Source: G963692885 sp964658655
GTDB lineage: Bacteria > Acidobacteriota > Terriglobia > Terriglobales > Acidobacteriaceae
Assembly: GCA_964658655.1 (NCBI GenBank)
Contig: CAZZZL010000005.1
Location: forward strand, 89,433 to 153,432
DNA: 64,000 nucleotides
Direction: 5' to 3'
Shown here: positions 9,862 to 18,556 of the stretch, piece after piece
Layout: the number at the start of each line of letters is the position of its first letter
How positions within the stretch are numbered: position 1 is the stretch's first letter
The notes under the pieces: generated by a model
Told to the model about the DNA's origin: nothing
Database searches by the model: none
Seen by the model: only the letters and a program-made list of their open reading frames with translations
Program-made: the position numbers and the translations under genes

Positions 9862-10105
9862 GCGAAGCGGGTGCTATGCCACTGACTTCAATCAGAATGA
9901 TGTACGGGCCATCGGCCTGGCACATGGCTGGGTCGACTACAAGGTCTGTGCCGTCGATAGTGATTGGAGCGGTCTCAAGTTTGCCCGCAGGAAGCCCGGA
10001 CAGGCCCTGCTGCCGCGCAGCATGAAAGTATGCCGGCGAGGCCGTTCGAGCAAGACCGGCCAAATCGGAAAAGGCTTAGCTGCGCGGCCCTTGCAATGTG
10101 AATGA
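9827..10105 (+). pseudogene. C-terminal DUF3052-like fragment, out of frame with the upstream part
   Basis: Reading from GCC at 9827 gives AAGSSLWIIHPKRSG, then TDFNQNDVRAIGLAHGWVDYKVCAVD and DWSGLKFARRK. This resembles the end of DUF3052-type proteins, where a LWIxxPK strand is followed by a conserved TDxNxxxVR helix and a terminal WSxLxF strand. The fragment has no ribosome site of its own and overlaps the reading frame of the gene starting at 9208, so it is best read as the detached end of that gene, either by mutation, sequencing error or programmed frameshift. Its tail overlaps the end of the opposing DUF4126 gene by 30 bp. Confidence 0.6.
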
Positions 10106-10741
10106 ATCGGCTGGCTTGCCACCGGTCAGACCGCCGTCAAGACCCAACGCACGGCGCCAGCTGAAATTCGTCAGTGCTCGACGCAGACGCCGTACCAGCC
10201 AGCTGACACAAACCAAAGCCAGCAGGAGAGCACCTGCAGCCACGCCGGCGGCCGCGAAGGGATGGTGAGTAGCCACCCAGCTCAGACCAATCGCACCGGC
10301 ATCTTCCGATGTGCTGAGCGCAATGTTGCTGAAGGGCTCGGGGCTCGGCGTAACGGCCGCCCGCAGCGCTGTCTTGGAGCTATGCGTCACCATCGCAATC
10401 ATGGCGCCGGCCGTGGTTGCCGCAAGCTGCATGCCGGGCGAAAGGTGCTCCGATGCACGATAAGCCAGCAGAGCCGCTGCCGGCACGCGGATGAAAGTAT
10501 GCGCAGCGTTCCACAGCAGGTCGAAGCCGGGGATCTTGTCCGCAAAAAACTCCGCCGTAAACATCACGCCGGCGATGATGATGATCGCCCAGCTGCCGAG
10601 CACATCCAGCCCGCTGGGCAGCGCGACCCAGTGCAGCCGGGCCAGGATGCCCAGCGTCAGCACGGTGGCGTACAGATTAAGTCCCGCGGCAAAACAGGTC
10701 GCGACCACCAGGGCCCCGATCGCATCCGGTGTGAAGTTCAT
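10076..10741 (-). CDS. DUF4126 family membrane protein
   Basis: A 221-residue integral membrane protein of unknown biochemical role. From the chosen start (MNFTPDAIGALVVATCFAAG) it shows the family N-terminus with GLNLYATVLTLGILARL, then AIIIIAGVMFTAEFFADKIPGFDLLWNAAHTFIRVPAAALLAY, with five or so hydrophobic segments and a last one near the C-terminus (AGVAAGALLLALVCVSWLV) followed by a basic tail. The start at 10741 is preferred to the upstream ATG at 10834 because the additional N-terminus is basic and unlike the family. It diverges from the receptor gene at 10876. Confidence 0.85.
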   Translation of the reverse strand: MNFTPDAIGALVVATCFAAGLNLYATVLTLGILARLHWVALPSGLDVLGSWAIIIIAGVMFTAEFFADKIPGFDLLWNAAHTFIRVPAAALLAYRASEHLSPGMQLAATTAGAMIAMVTHSSKTALRAAVTPSPEPFSNIALSTSEDAGAIGLSWVATHHPFAAAGVAAGALLLALVCVSWLVRRLRRALTNFSWRRALGLDGGLTGGKPADSFTLQGPRS

Positions 10742-10875
10742 GCCACTCAGGGTAAACCCTTTGCGCACCCGGTTCCCACAATAACCGGTGCGCGTGCCCC
10801 TGCTTGCGGCACAATGAACATAGCGACCAGTCACGACAACGCAGCCGTAACAAGAAAGCTCGATTGCTAAACCTG

Positions 10876-13134
10876 ATGCGCCATCTGCCTCTCTTCGTCC
10901 TTACTGTTCCCCTGATGTTCATGCCCCTTTACGCGCCTGCGCAGCACACGGCTGCAGCATCACAGTGGGTCACCGGCCGCATTACTGATCCCAGCGGCGC
11001 GCCCGTCAGCCACGCCATGGTCGGTTCCCTGGCTCCAGGCAGCCCATCGATCCCGACGGACGGTGACGGCCGTTTTTCGCTGGGTCTTTCGACTGGGCTG
11101 AACAAACTTCACATCCAGGCCCCTGGTTTCCAGACTACCGACGTCGCCATTACCCCCGGTCAGCCTCTGCAGATCACCCTTGAGCCAGCCGGTCCGCATG
11201 AGACCGTCGAAGTGAGTGCATATGGGGCACCTCTGAGCGAGGACAATACGCCCGCCAGCACCCTGATCGTGACGCCTCAGGCGTTGCAGGACACGGCCGG
11301 CCTGGCGCTGGATGACAAGCTACGCCAGGTTTCCGGCTACGAGCTGTACCGGCGCACCAGTTCGCTCGTCGCCAATCCCACTTCACAGGGATTATCACTG
11401 CGCGGTCTCGGTTCGACCGCAGCCAGCCGCACGCTCATCCTTTCCGACCAGGATCCCCTCAACGATCCTTATGGCGGCTGGATCCACTGGGACGAGATCC
11501 CGGAGCTCGCCCTGCAGTCTGTCACCATCGTGCGCGGCGGCGCCAGTGATCTCTATGGCTCCAGCGCCATCGGCGGCGTACTCGATCTGAACGCAATCCG
11601 ACCTAAGGCTGATACGTTCCAGGTCAACAGCAGCTTCGGTTCGCTCAATACCTTCGACGAAGCTGCTCTGGCCTCTGCGCGGCGCGGTCACTGGTCAGGC
11701 CTGGCAACCGGCGGCTTCCTCGGCACGGACGGCTACACGCTGGTCGCGCCACAGTTTCGTGGGCCGGTCGACATCAATTCGAACGTCCACGCACAGAATG
11801 GCCGTGTCGAGCTCGATCGCGACTTCCTGCAAACAGGGAATGCCTTTATCCGGGGCAACCTGTTGAATGAGTCACGAAGCAACGGTACGCCGTTCACCAC
11901 CAATGGCACGCGTCTCTGGCGCTTCGAGAGCGGCGCGGACTGGGCGAACAACTCCGGCGGCAGCCTGCTGGTACGACTGCATGGCACCAGCGACCACTAT
12001 CGCCAGACCTTTTCGTCAATCGCCACCGGTCGAAAGACGGAAGCGCTCACCCGCTTTGTCGAAACACCGGCGACCGAGCTTGGCGGCACTGTCCGCTGGA
12101 CGCAGGCCATCCGTCCGAACCTGCTGGCCCTTGGCGGCGCGGATACCCGGGATGTGCGGGCTGTCGATGACGAAATCGGCTTCACGAAAGGCCTGCCCAG
12201 CAGTACAAAGGACATTACGGCAAGGCAGCGCCAGACCGGTATCTACGGAGAAGTGCTCTGGACGCCCGCGAAGTGGACGATCAGTGCAGGCGGCCGTGTT
12301 GATTTCTTTCGAACCTTCGACGCCCACGAATACGCGCCTGTCGTGAAAACGGAGCCGGCTGTCAGCGAGAACGTCTTCAATCCTCGCGTTGGCGTCCTGG
12401 GTCATCTCACCAGCAATTTCGCGGTCACCGGCACGGCCTTCCGCGCCTATCGTGCGCCTACGGAGAACGAGCTCTACCGCACCGGCCAGGTCGGTCAGAC
12501 CACGACTCTTCCCAACGCCGATCTGCACTCCGAGCGCGCTACCGGCTGGGAGACGGGAGTCATCCTGTCGCCGCACGGCTACCTGCCGGCCCTGCGCGCC
12601 AGCTATTTCTGGACAGAGGTCAACCGCCCCATCACGGCTTTGACGCTCACGACCACGCCGACGGCGATAACAAACATGCGCGAGAATCTCGGGCAGATCC
12701 GCAGCCGCGGCGTCTCGATCGATGCCGACGTCCATCCGTTCCACTGGTTGTCTGCAACCGGCGGCTACCAATTCGCCAACGCCACTGTTACACAATACAA
12801 GCAGCAGCCCTACCTGGTCGGCCTGTGGATTCCGCAGGTTGCCCACAACATGGGAACTGCGCAGATCCAGGCCACGCACCCAAAGCTGGGATTGTTACGA
12901 TTGGAAGGCAGGTTCAGCGGCCACCAGTTCGACGATGATAAAAACGTCTTCCGCCTTAGTGGCTACTTCCAGATGGACGGCTACGTCTCGCATAGCTTCG
13001 GTCATGGATTCGACCTCTACGCCGATGGCCAAAACCTGCTGGACCGCACCATCCAGGCGGGAAGGACGCCGGTGCTGACGTTAGCCACACCGAGGATCGG
13101 GACGATTGGCATTCGCTGGCGCGTCGGCGAGTAG
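10876..13134 (+). CDS. TonB-dependent receptor, BtuB/siderophore-receptor size
   Basis: A 752-residue outer-membrane receptor with signal peptide (LPLFVLTVPLMFMPLYAPAQ), a short carboxypeptidase-regulatory domain (about residues 30-105: VTGRITDPSGAPVSHAMV) and a classical plug with TLIVTPQALQDTAGLALDDK, GLSLRGLGSTAASRTLILSD and VTIVRGGASDLYGSSAIGGV. The barrel runs to the C-terminus. The plug is much closer to cobalamin/siderophore receptors than to the giant Oar-like ones in this window. The ligand is unknown: no cobalamin riboswitch or Fur-type box was recognised upstream, where the DUF4126 gene sits. The start at 10876 is chosen for the signal peptide; an in-frame ATG at 10804 is less likely. 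Confidence 0.9.
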   Translation: MRHLPLFVLTVPLMFMPLYAPAQHTAAASQWVTGRITDPSGAPVSHAMVGSLAPGSPSIPTDGDGRFSLGLSTGLNKLHIQAPGFQTTDVAITPGQPLQITLEPAGPHETVEVSAYGAPLSEDNTPASTLIVTPQALQDTAGLALDDKLRQVSGYELYRRTSSLVANPTSQGLSLRGLGSTAASRTLILSDQDPLNDPYGGWIHWDEIPELALQSVTIVRGGASDLYGSSAIGGVLDLNAIRPKADTFQVNSSFGSLNTFDEAALASARRGHWSGLATGGFLGTDGYTLVAPQFRGPVDINSNVHAQNGRVELDRDFLQTGNAFIRGNLLNESRSNGTPFTTNGTRLWRFESGADWANNSGGSLLVRLHGTSDHYRQTFSSIATGRKTEALTRFVETPATELGGTVRWTQAIRPNLLALGGADTRDVRAVDDEIGFTKGLPSSTKDITARQRQTGIYGEVLWTPAKWTISAGGRVDFFRTFDAHEYAPVVKTEPAVSENVFNPRVGVLGHLTSNFAVTGTAFRAYRAPTENELYRTGQVGQTTTLPNADLHSERATGWETGVILSPHGYLPALRASYFWTEVNRPITALTLTTTPTAITNMRENLGQIRSRGVSIDADVHPFHWLSATGGYQFANATVTQYKQQPYLVGLWIPQVAHNMGTAQIQATHPKLGLLRLEGRFSGHQFDDDKNVFRLSGYFQMDGYVSHSFGHGFDLYADGQNLLDRTIQAGRTPVLTLATPRIGTIGIRWRVGE

Positions 13135-13137
13135 GAT

Positions 13138-13326
13138 CTACCAGACCTCATTCCGTTTCTCTTCCATGGTCTTGCGCCTTTTTGTCTTGTCCGATGGCAT
13201 GCTTGGGTCTGCAACCATGCCTCTCAATCGCCACGCCTCGATGCCAAGGCGGCATGTCTCTGCAATGCGCTCCCCAGGCGTGCGACTCATCCAATAGCGG
13301 ATCGTCTCGAGTTCCCGCTCGTCCAT
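13138..13326 (-). CDS. Small conserved-looking protein, 62 residues
   Basis: It starts at ATG 13326 and begins MDERELETIRYWMSRTPGER followed by a helix-like IAETCRLGIEAWRLRG and a strongly charged end rich in Lys, Arg and Glu. The xxYWxSRTPxERxxE pattern recurs in small uncharacterised bacterial proteins, which is why this is kept as a gene. No Shine-Dalgarno is visible, and the frame is also open upstream inside tgt on the other strand, so the start is uncertain. It occupies the gap between the receptor end (13134) and tgt (13369). Function unknown. Confidence 0.45.
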   Translation of the reverse strand: MDERELETIRYWMSRTPGERIAETCRLGIEAWRLRGMVADPSMPSDKTKRRKTMEEKRNEVW

Positions 13327-13368
13327 AGCCAAATTTAGTGGACGGCCTGACACACTACAATCAAATCC

Positions 13369-14547
13369 GTGTCCCTCTTCTACACCATCGATGCCGAACT
13401 GGACGCAGCGCGGCGCGGCCGGATAGACCTCCCGCATGCCTCCGATGCATCCGCCGTGCAGACACCGGTTTTTATGCCGGTCGGCACAGTAGGTTCGGTG
13501 AAAGCGGTCCCGCAGGATATTGTCGAGACCCTCGGCGCGCGGATCATTCTCGGCAACACCTATCACCTCTACCTGCGGCCTGGGCACGAATTGATCCGCA
13601 GAATGGGCGGGCTGCACAAGTTCATCAGCTGGCCTCGTGCCATGCTTACTGATTCCGGCGGCTTCCAGGTGTTCAGCCTGAACGAGCTGCGCAAGGTCAC
13701 GGCTGATGGCGTCCAGTTTCGCTCGCATCTCGATGGCAGCAGCCACTTTTTCACCCCGGAGCGTTCGATCGAGATCCAGGTCGCGCTCGGTGCCGACATC
13801 ATCATGGTCTTCGATGAGTGCACCGAATATCCGGCTGACTACGCGCGTGCCCGTCGCTCGCTCGATACGACCCTGGCCTGGGCAGAACGCAGCAAGGCAT
13901 ACTTCGAAGCCCACAAACACGAGGTGCCGTGGGCAGAGGATTATCCCGGACGGACGCAGTCGCTTTTCGGCATTGTGCAGGGCGGCATGTATCCCGATCT
14001 GCGGCGCGAATCAGCGGAGCGGCTGGTTGAGCTGGACTTTCCGGGCTACGCGATAGGCGGCCTCAGCGTGGGTGAACCGCGACACCTAACGCGCGAAGTC
14101 ATTGAATCCACGCTGCCTTACTTGCCGAGGGACAAGCCGCGCTACGTGATGGGCGTCGGGTACCCGGAGGAAATAGTCGAGTATGCCTCGATGGGCGTCG
14201 ACATGATGGATTGCGTCCTGCCGACTCGCGCGGCGCGCCACGGGCTGCTGTTTACGTCTGAGGGACGGCTGAATATCAAGAACCGGCGCTTTGCCGAAGA
14301 CCAGGGGCCGGCCGACCCGGAATGCAGCTGCATGGTCTGCCGGCGATACACACGCGCGTACCTGCGACACCTGACAGCGGCGCAGGAACCGTTGTCCATG
14401 GTGCTGAACACGATCCACAACCTGGCCTACTACCTTGACTTAATGAAGTCCGTAAGGGATGCTATTGCGATAGGTAGCCTCCCCGCCTTGCTCGCCCGCG
14501 TGCGTGCAGTGTCACGTGAGGCGACCAGCGCCAAAGTGAACAGTTAA
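13369..14547 (+). CDS. tgt: tRNA-guanine transglycosylase
   Basis: Tgt exchanges guanine-34 of tRNAs with GUN anticodons for the queuosine precursor preQ1. Family marks are FMPVGTVGSVKAVPQDI, ILGNTYHLYLRPG, and the substrate-binding TDSGGFQVFSL with its catalytic Asp near residue 89. Then come GIVQGGMYPDLRRESAERL and VLPTRAARHG after MMDC, containing the nucleophile Asp. A zinc site CSCMVCRRYTRAYLRHL lies near residues 320-335. The length of 392 residues is normal. The start is GTG at 13369. It lies upstream of yajC-secD-secF, the same tgt-yajC-secD-secF order known from many bacteria. Confidence 0.96.
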   Translation: MSLFYTIDAELDAARRGRIDLPHASDASAVQTPVFMPVGTVGSVKAVPQDIVETLGARIILGNTYHLYLRPGHELIRRMGGLHKFISWPRAMLTDSGGFQVFSLNELRKVTADGVQFRSHLDGSSHFFTPERSIEIQVALGADIIMVFDECTEYPADYARARRSLDTTLAWAERSKAYFEAHKHEVPWAEDYPGRTQSLFGIVQGGMYPDLRRESAERLVELDFPGYAIGGLSVGEPRHLTREVIESTLPYLPRDKPRYVMGVGYPEEIVEYASMGVDMMDCVLPTRAARHGLLFTSEGRLNIKNRRFAEDQGPADPECSCMVCRRYTRAYLRHLTAAQEPLSMVLNTIHNLAYYLDLMKSVRDAIAIGSLPALLARVRAVSREATSAKVNS

Positions 14548-14565
14548 CCGTCATTCTGTGGCGCC

Positions 14566-14632
14566 AAACGGCCCCAAAACGTGCCGAAAACTGCTCAAAA
14601 GCGCGAAAATAGTGCTGAAAACTGCGCCGAAA
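14566..14632 (+). promoter_or_regulatory. Phased A-tracts, predicted curved DNA upstream of yajC
   Basis: Seven A-tracts of 3-4 bases start at 14566, 14576, 14587, 14597, 14606, 14618 and 14630, an average spacing of 10.7 bp, in otherwise GC-rich DNA between tgt and yajC. Such helical phasing is known to bend DNA. A role in transcription of yajC-secDF is inference. Confidence 0.5.
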
Positions 14633-14773
14633 TGGCGTCAGCGCGTCTCACCCGCCCTTTTTCCCTGCTGCGCCACCGATGCAAGTGGGAGAATGAAGGT
14701 GTGGCTACGACGCGCCCGTGATTATGTTGTTCGAATGTCGAGATGTTGTCGGACCGAGTAGGAAGGATTTGTT

Positions 14774-15094
14774 TTGACGGAATTGTGTTTAGCACTTGCG
14801 TTACCCGCGTTTATCCCGCCCAGCCTGACGGGCTTTCTTCCTTTTATCCTGATCATCGGCGTCTTTTATCTGATGCTGATCCGGCCCAACCAGAAGCGGC
14901 AGAAGCAGTGGAGCGAGATGCTGGCCGGTCTGAAGCCGGGGGATCGGATTACGACCACCGGCGGTATGCGCGGCATCATCCTGGCATTGCGCGAAGATAC
15001 GATTACCTTGCGCCTGCCACCCGACAACCTGAAGGTTGAAATCGTCAAGAGTGCCATCGCTTCGGTCACGACTACTGAAGAGGAAGCTAAATAA
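14774..15094 (+). CDS. yajC: Preprotein translocase accessory subunit YajC
   Basis: YajC is the small membrane partner of SecDF in the Sec holotranslocon. The protein is 106 residues with one transmembrane helix (FLPFILIIGVFYLMLIRP, about residues 21-38), followed by the conserved RPNQKRQKQWSEMLAGLKPGDRITTTGGMRG region. The start is TTG at 14774 with GTAGGAAGGA 6 nt upstream, a good ribosome site for a weak start codon. It heads the yajC-secD-secF cluster; secD begins 70 bp downstream. Confidence 0.93.
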   Translation: MTELCLALALPAFIPPSLTGFLPFILIIGVFYLMLIRPNQKRQKQWSEMLAGLKPGDRITTTGGMRGIILALREDTITLRLPPDNLKVEIVKSAIASVTTTEEEAK

Positions 15095-15164
15095 TCCGGC
15101 CATGTTGAAGGCTTGCGCGACTGCGAGCCAACAACTTTACTCCCGAGCCTGAAATTATCCGACC

Positions 15165-16757
15165 ATGCGCAAGAATCAGACCACTAAAACCATCGCCATC
15201 ATCGCCGTCCTCCTTGTCTTTGTGTATGGCATCTTCGGCCTTCCGCATGGATTGTCCGGCAAGGCTATCAAGCAGTCGATCAGCAACCGCATTCACCTGG
15301 GACTGGATTTGAGCGGCGGCACCCACCTGGTGCTGCAGGTGATGGTGAGCGAAGCAGTCGGGGCGGTCACAGATAATGACGTTGCCCGGCTGGAGGCAGA
15401 TTTCCAGCAGGCCGGCATCCAGGGCGCGACTATCGGCAAGCTGGATCCGTCGCAGGTGGATGTGATCCACATCACAGGCACGTCCGCGGATAAGAGCAGC
15501 ACAATTCGCGACTTGCTCGACAGCAAGTATGGTGCGACGTACAACGTCTCCTCCGGCTCCGATGGCGCCTATACGCTGACGATGAAGCCGACGGAAGTGG
15601 AGTCGATCGAAAACCACGCGTTGGAGCAATCGAAAGAAACGATTACGACGCGTATCGATTCACTGGGCGTAACCGAGCCGACGGTGCAGGAATATGGCCT
15701 GGGCAAGAACCAGATCCTGGTCGAGTTGCCGGGCATCGATGATGAAGGCCGGGTGCGCGACATCATTCAATCGACTGCGCAGTTGTCCATTCACCAGGTT
15801 GTAAGCGGTCCTTACTCTGATATTGCATCGGCCGGGACTGTACCGCCGGACCAGGAACTGCTGGCATACGGCGGAACGGAGCCGGGTCTGCAGGGGCAGT
15901 ATTACCTGCTCGATCGAGTCGCTGTTGTGCAGGGCAATGATTTCCGCGATGCCGAGCCGGGGGTGGATGAGAATCAGCGGCCGGATGCCACCTTTATTCT
16001 GACGACGGGTGCCGGAAGCAAGTTCTACGACTACACCAGCAAGAACATCGGCAAGTCTATGGCGATCGTACTGGACAACAAGGTTCAGGAACCGGCGACC
16101 ATCCAGCAGGCCATCCGCGACCAGGGCCGCATTACCGGCCTTAGCAAGGAGAAGGCGACAGACCTGTCGCTGATGCTGCGCACGGGCGCCCTGCCAGCTT
16201 CTATCCACTATCTTGAGGAACGCGTGGTTGGCCCGTCGCTGGGTGCAGACTCCATCCGTGCAGGTGTGCTGGCTTCAGTGGTCGGCATGCTGGCTGTGAT
16301 GGCGTTCATGCTGATCTACTATCGCGGCGCAGGTATCAACGCCGACCTGGCGCTGTTTTTGAACCTGGTAATTCTGCTCGGCTTTATGGGCTATACCGGT
16401 TCGACACTTACGTTACCGGGGATTGCCGGCGTGATCCTGACCATTGGTATGGGCGTCGATTCGAATGTACTGATCTTCGAGCGCATCCGTGAAGAGCTGC
16501 ATGCGGGCAAGAGTCCAGGTGCAGCAGTCGACCAGGGGTTCGCGCATGCGTGGACGACGATCATTGATACACACGTGACGACGATTGTTTCGGCAGCCAT
16601 CCTCTTCCTATTCGGGACCGGTCCGGTGCGCGGCTTTGCCGTGACGCTGACCTTTGGTCTCCTCGCCAACCTGTTCACGGCGGTCTTCGTTTCGCGGACC
16701 ATCTTCGACGCGAACCTCAACCGGAAGCAGCGCGGCGAAGCGCTCTCCATCGGATAG
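15165..16757 (+). CDS. secD: Protein translocase subunit SecD
   Basis: SecD uses the proton gradient to help pull proteins out of the Sec channel on the periplasmic side. The 530-residue protein has an N-terminal membrane helix (TIAIIAVLLVFVYGIFGLP), the family motif LGLDLSGGTHLVLQV, a large periplasmic region with the P1-head type GYTLTMKP-like strands, then five C-terminal helices. These include GVILTIGMGVDSNVLIFERIREE and TTIIDTHVTTIVSAAILFLFGTGPVRGFAVTL, the RND-type core with the conserved Asp. It is followed after 9 bp by a 45-residue membrane ORF and then secF. Confidence 0.96.
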   Translation: MRKNQTTKTIAIIAVLLVFVYGIFGLPHGLSGKAIKQSISNRIHLGLDLSGGTHLVLQVMVSEAVGAVTDNDVARLEADFQQAGIQGATIGKLDPSQVDVIHITGTSADKSSTIRDLLDSKYGATYNVSSGSDGAYTLTMKPTEVESIENHALEQSKETITTRIDSLGVTEPTVQEYGLGKNQILVELPGIDDEGRVRDIIQSTAQLSIHQVVSGPYSDIASAGTVPPDQELLAYGGTEPGLQGQYYLLDRVAVVQGNDFRDAEPGVDENQRPDATFILTTGAGSKFYDYTSKNIGKSMAIVLDNKVQEPATIQQAIRDQGRITGLSKEKATDLSLMLRTGALPASIHYLEERVVGPSLGADSIRAGVLASVVGMLAVMAFMLIYYRGAGINADLALFLNLVILLGFMGYTGSTLTLPGIAGVILTIGMGVDSNVLIFERIREELHAGKSPGAAVDQGFAHAWTTIIDTHVTTIVSAAILFLFGTGPVRGFAVTLTFGLLANLFTAVFVSRTIFDANLNRKQRGEALSIG

Positions 16758-16766
16758 GACTGGCAG

Positions 16767-16904
16767 ATGAAAGACGGCAAGCTGACGGCAGCGGACTGGG
16801 CAACGAGCTTTGCTCCAGGATTATTGACGGGTGCGGCATTTGTGGCCGTAGCGATGTTGCTTGAGAAAAAGATCATCAAGGCCGGCGCAAAGTTGTTCCA
16901 GTAA
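16767..16904 (+). CDS. Small single-helix membrane protein between secD and secF
   Basis: A 45-codon ORF starts at ATG 16767, only 9 bp after the secD stop, and ends TAA 16902-16904. It reads MKDGKLTAADWATSFAPGLL, then a hydrophobic TGAAFVAVAMLL and a basic end with EKKIIKAGAKLFQ, a clear one-helix topology with a positive C-terminal flank. Only a weak AGGAC lies upstream. Its position inside the secD-secF operon suggests a small partner of the translocase, but no homologue is recognised by eye, and translation is not proven. Confidence 0.5.
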   Translation: MKDGKLTAADWATSFAPGLLTGAAFVAVAMLLEKKIIKAGAKLFQ

Positions 16905-17069
16905 AGGTTGGAAACCCCAAGCCAATGAAGCGGGAATTGGGCAGCCGGTTTGGCGATGGGTTTGGAAATGCAGGGCCTTTGATTTCGCTCGGGATGACAC
17001 ATCGTTTCCGTGAGTCCACGCAGGATGAAAAAGGATTAAGAAGTACACGCATACTCGGAGTTTTTTAAC

Positions 17070-18266
17070 GTGGAACTGTTTCGCAAGGTAGAGATCGACT
17101 GGCTCGGCAAGAAGTGGTACTTCCTCAGCTTCTCGCTTATTTTCAGTGTCGCGGGCGTGCTCTCGATGCTTTTCTGGCATGGCATTCCACGCGGCGTCGA
17201 CTTCAAGGGCGGCACGCTGGTCTATATCAAGACCGACCAGCCGGCGAATACGGACAAGGTGCGCCAGGCAGTGGACAAGGCGGGCATCCAGGGCTCCAGT
17301 ATTCAGACATTCGGAAATGGCGGTCATGAACTGATCGTGTCACTGCCGGAAAGCCAGACCAGTGAAAACCGGCTGGACGCGGGACGGCTGACGATTGTCG
17401 CGGCGCTGCAGAAGTATTACTCGGCTACCGGCTCGACATCCGCGGGAAAGCTTGACGTGGACACAGCCGGCAGCGGCGCAATCGCGGACCTGCTGACCCA
17501 GAAGGATCCAGAGCGTCTGGGCAGCGGCGGAGCAGCCCACTACACGCAGCAGGCTAATGCCATTACTACCTTCCGCGACAAGCAAAGCGGCGGCCTGTTA
17601 CCCAGCATCGATGCGCTGAGCGGCAAGGCTGATCCGGCTGTGGTGACCCAGCTGCGCGAGGATGGCTACCTGTCCGGCTTTACCGTATTCAATACCGAGA
17701 TTGTCGGACCGCAGGTCGGCAAGCAGCTGCGCAACCAGGCGTTCCAGGCAGTGTTGTACTCGCTGGCCGGCATGCTGGTGTATCTTTGGTTCCGCTTCGA
17801 GCTGATCTATGGCGTGGCGGCCGTGGTTGCGGTCTTCCACGACACGATCATCACGGTAGGCGCGTTCAGCCTGTTCAACAAAGAGATTACGCTCACGGTT
17901 ATCGCGGCCATCCTGACGCTGATCGGCTACTCGATGAATGACACGGTCGTGGTCTTCGACCGTATCCGCGAAAATCTGCGTGTCAATCGTCGGGAGCCGC
18001 TGGGCGAAGTGGTGAACCGCAGTATCAACCAGACACTGAGCCGGACCGTGCTGAGCTCCGGGCTGACTTTCCTTACTGTACTTTCACTCTTCCTGTTCGG
18101 TGGCGAGGTCCTGCATGGGTTCTCGTTCGCACTGGTGATCGGCATCCTGATCGGAACGTACTCGTCGATTGCCGTGGCGGCGCCGATGCTGGTGGCCTAC
18201 CAGGAGTGGCGGAGCAAGCATGGCAAGGCTGCAGCGCTGCCGGCGGCGAAGAAGGCCAGGGCTTAA
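17070..18266 (+). CDS. secF: Protein translocase subunit SecF
   Basis: SecF pairs with SecD as the second half of the proton-driven secretion motor. The 398-residue protein starts with the family N-terminus (VEIDWLGKKWYFLSFSLIF), has a first membrane helix, the motif PRGVDFKGGTLVYIK, a periplasmic domain that is longer than in E. coli (insert around residues 100-180), and five C-terminal helices with SMNDTVVVFDRIREN and TLSRTVLSSGLTFLTVLSLFLFGG. The start is GTG at 17070 with GGAG 9 nt upstream. A 10-bp-stem terminator follows at 18322, closing the operon. Confidence 0.95.
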   Translation: MELFRKVEIDWLGKKWYFLSFSLIFSVAGVLSMLFWHGIPRGVDFKGGTLVYIKTDQPANTDKVRQAVDKAGIQGSSIQTFGNGGHELIVSLPESQTSENRLDAGRLTIVAALQKYYSATGSTSAGKLDVDTAGSGAIADLLTQKDPERLGSGGAAHYTQQANAITTFRDKQSGGLLPSIDALSGKADPAVVTQLREDGYLSGFTVFNTEIVGPQVGKQLRNQAFQAVLYSLAGMLVYLWFRFELIYGVAAVVAVFHDTIITVGAFSLFNKEITLTVIAAILTLIGYSMNDTVVVFDRIRENLRVNRREPLGEVVNRSINQTLSRTVLSSGLTFLTVLSLFLFGGEVLHGFSFALVIGILIGTYSSIAVAAPMLVAYQEWRSKHGKAAALPAAKKARA

Positions 18267-18321
18267 GCGCAGTTCGTGGCTGCTGCGTGGAGCAGCGGAA
18301 TGAGTTGCAAGACATCGAGCG

Positions 18322-18352
18322 AGGGCGGGACTTAAGTCCCGCCCTTCCCTGT
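18322..18352 (+). terminator. Terminator after secF
   Basis: A perfect 10-bp stem AGGGCGGGAC (18322-18331) and GTCCCGCCCT (18336-18345) has a TTAA loop, followed by TCCCTGTTT. The T tract is weak but the stem is strong, and it lies 56 bp after secF. Confidence 0.65.
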
Positions 18353-18556
18353 TTGCGTCCCTCGTAGAGTCGCGACTGCGGTCATTTTGTTGCTGTTCCT
18401 TGTGCCCAAGGGTTTGAGCAGCGCCCTGGTCTGGCTATGTCCAGCTACGCGTGCAAATGAATTCGTAGTTTCTGTTACGGAAATCGCAAGCCGGCAGCTA
18501 TAAATGAGACCGGCTGCCTGCCGGTACTGCGCCGCTGGAATGGAGAATCTCAATTC

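Noticed and set aside
10262..10870. Plus-strand 202-residue frame opposite the DUF4126 gene
   Set aside because: Composition is that of an antisense frame; DUF4126 on the other strand has clear membrane helices and family motifs.
12016..12879. 287-residue minus-strand frame inside the smaller receptor
   Set aside because: It is antisense to a conserved beta-barrel region; no recognisable domain.
13138..13920. A 260-residue minus-strand frame opposite tgt
   Set aside because: All but the last 62 residues mirror the tgt coding strand and have no family features; only the short downstream part is kept as a possible gene.
14086..14418. Minus-strand frames of about 100 residues inside tgt
   Set aside because: They are opposite a well-conserved enzyme and show no motif or ribosome site.
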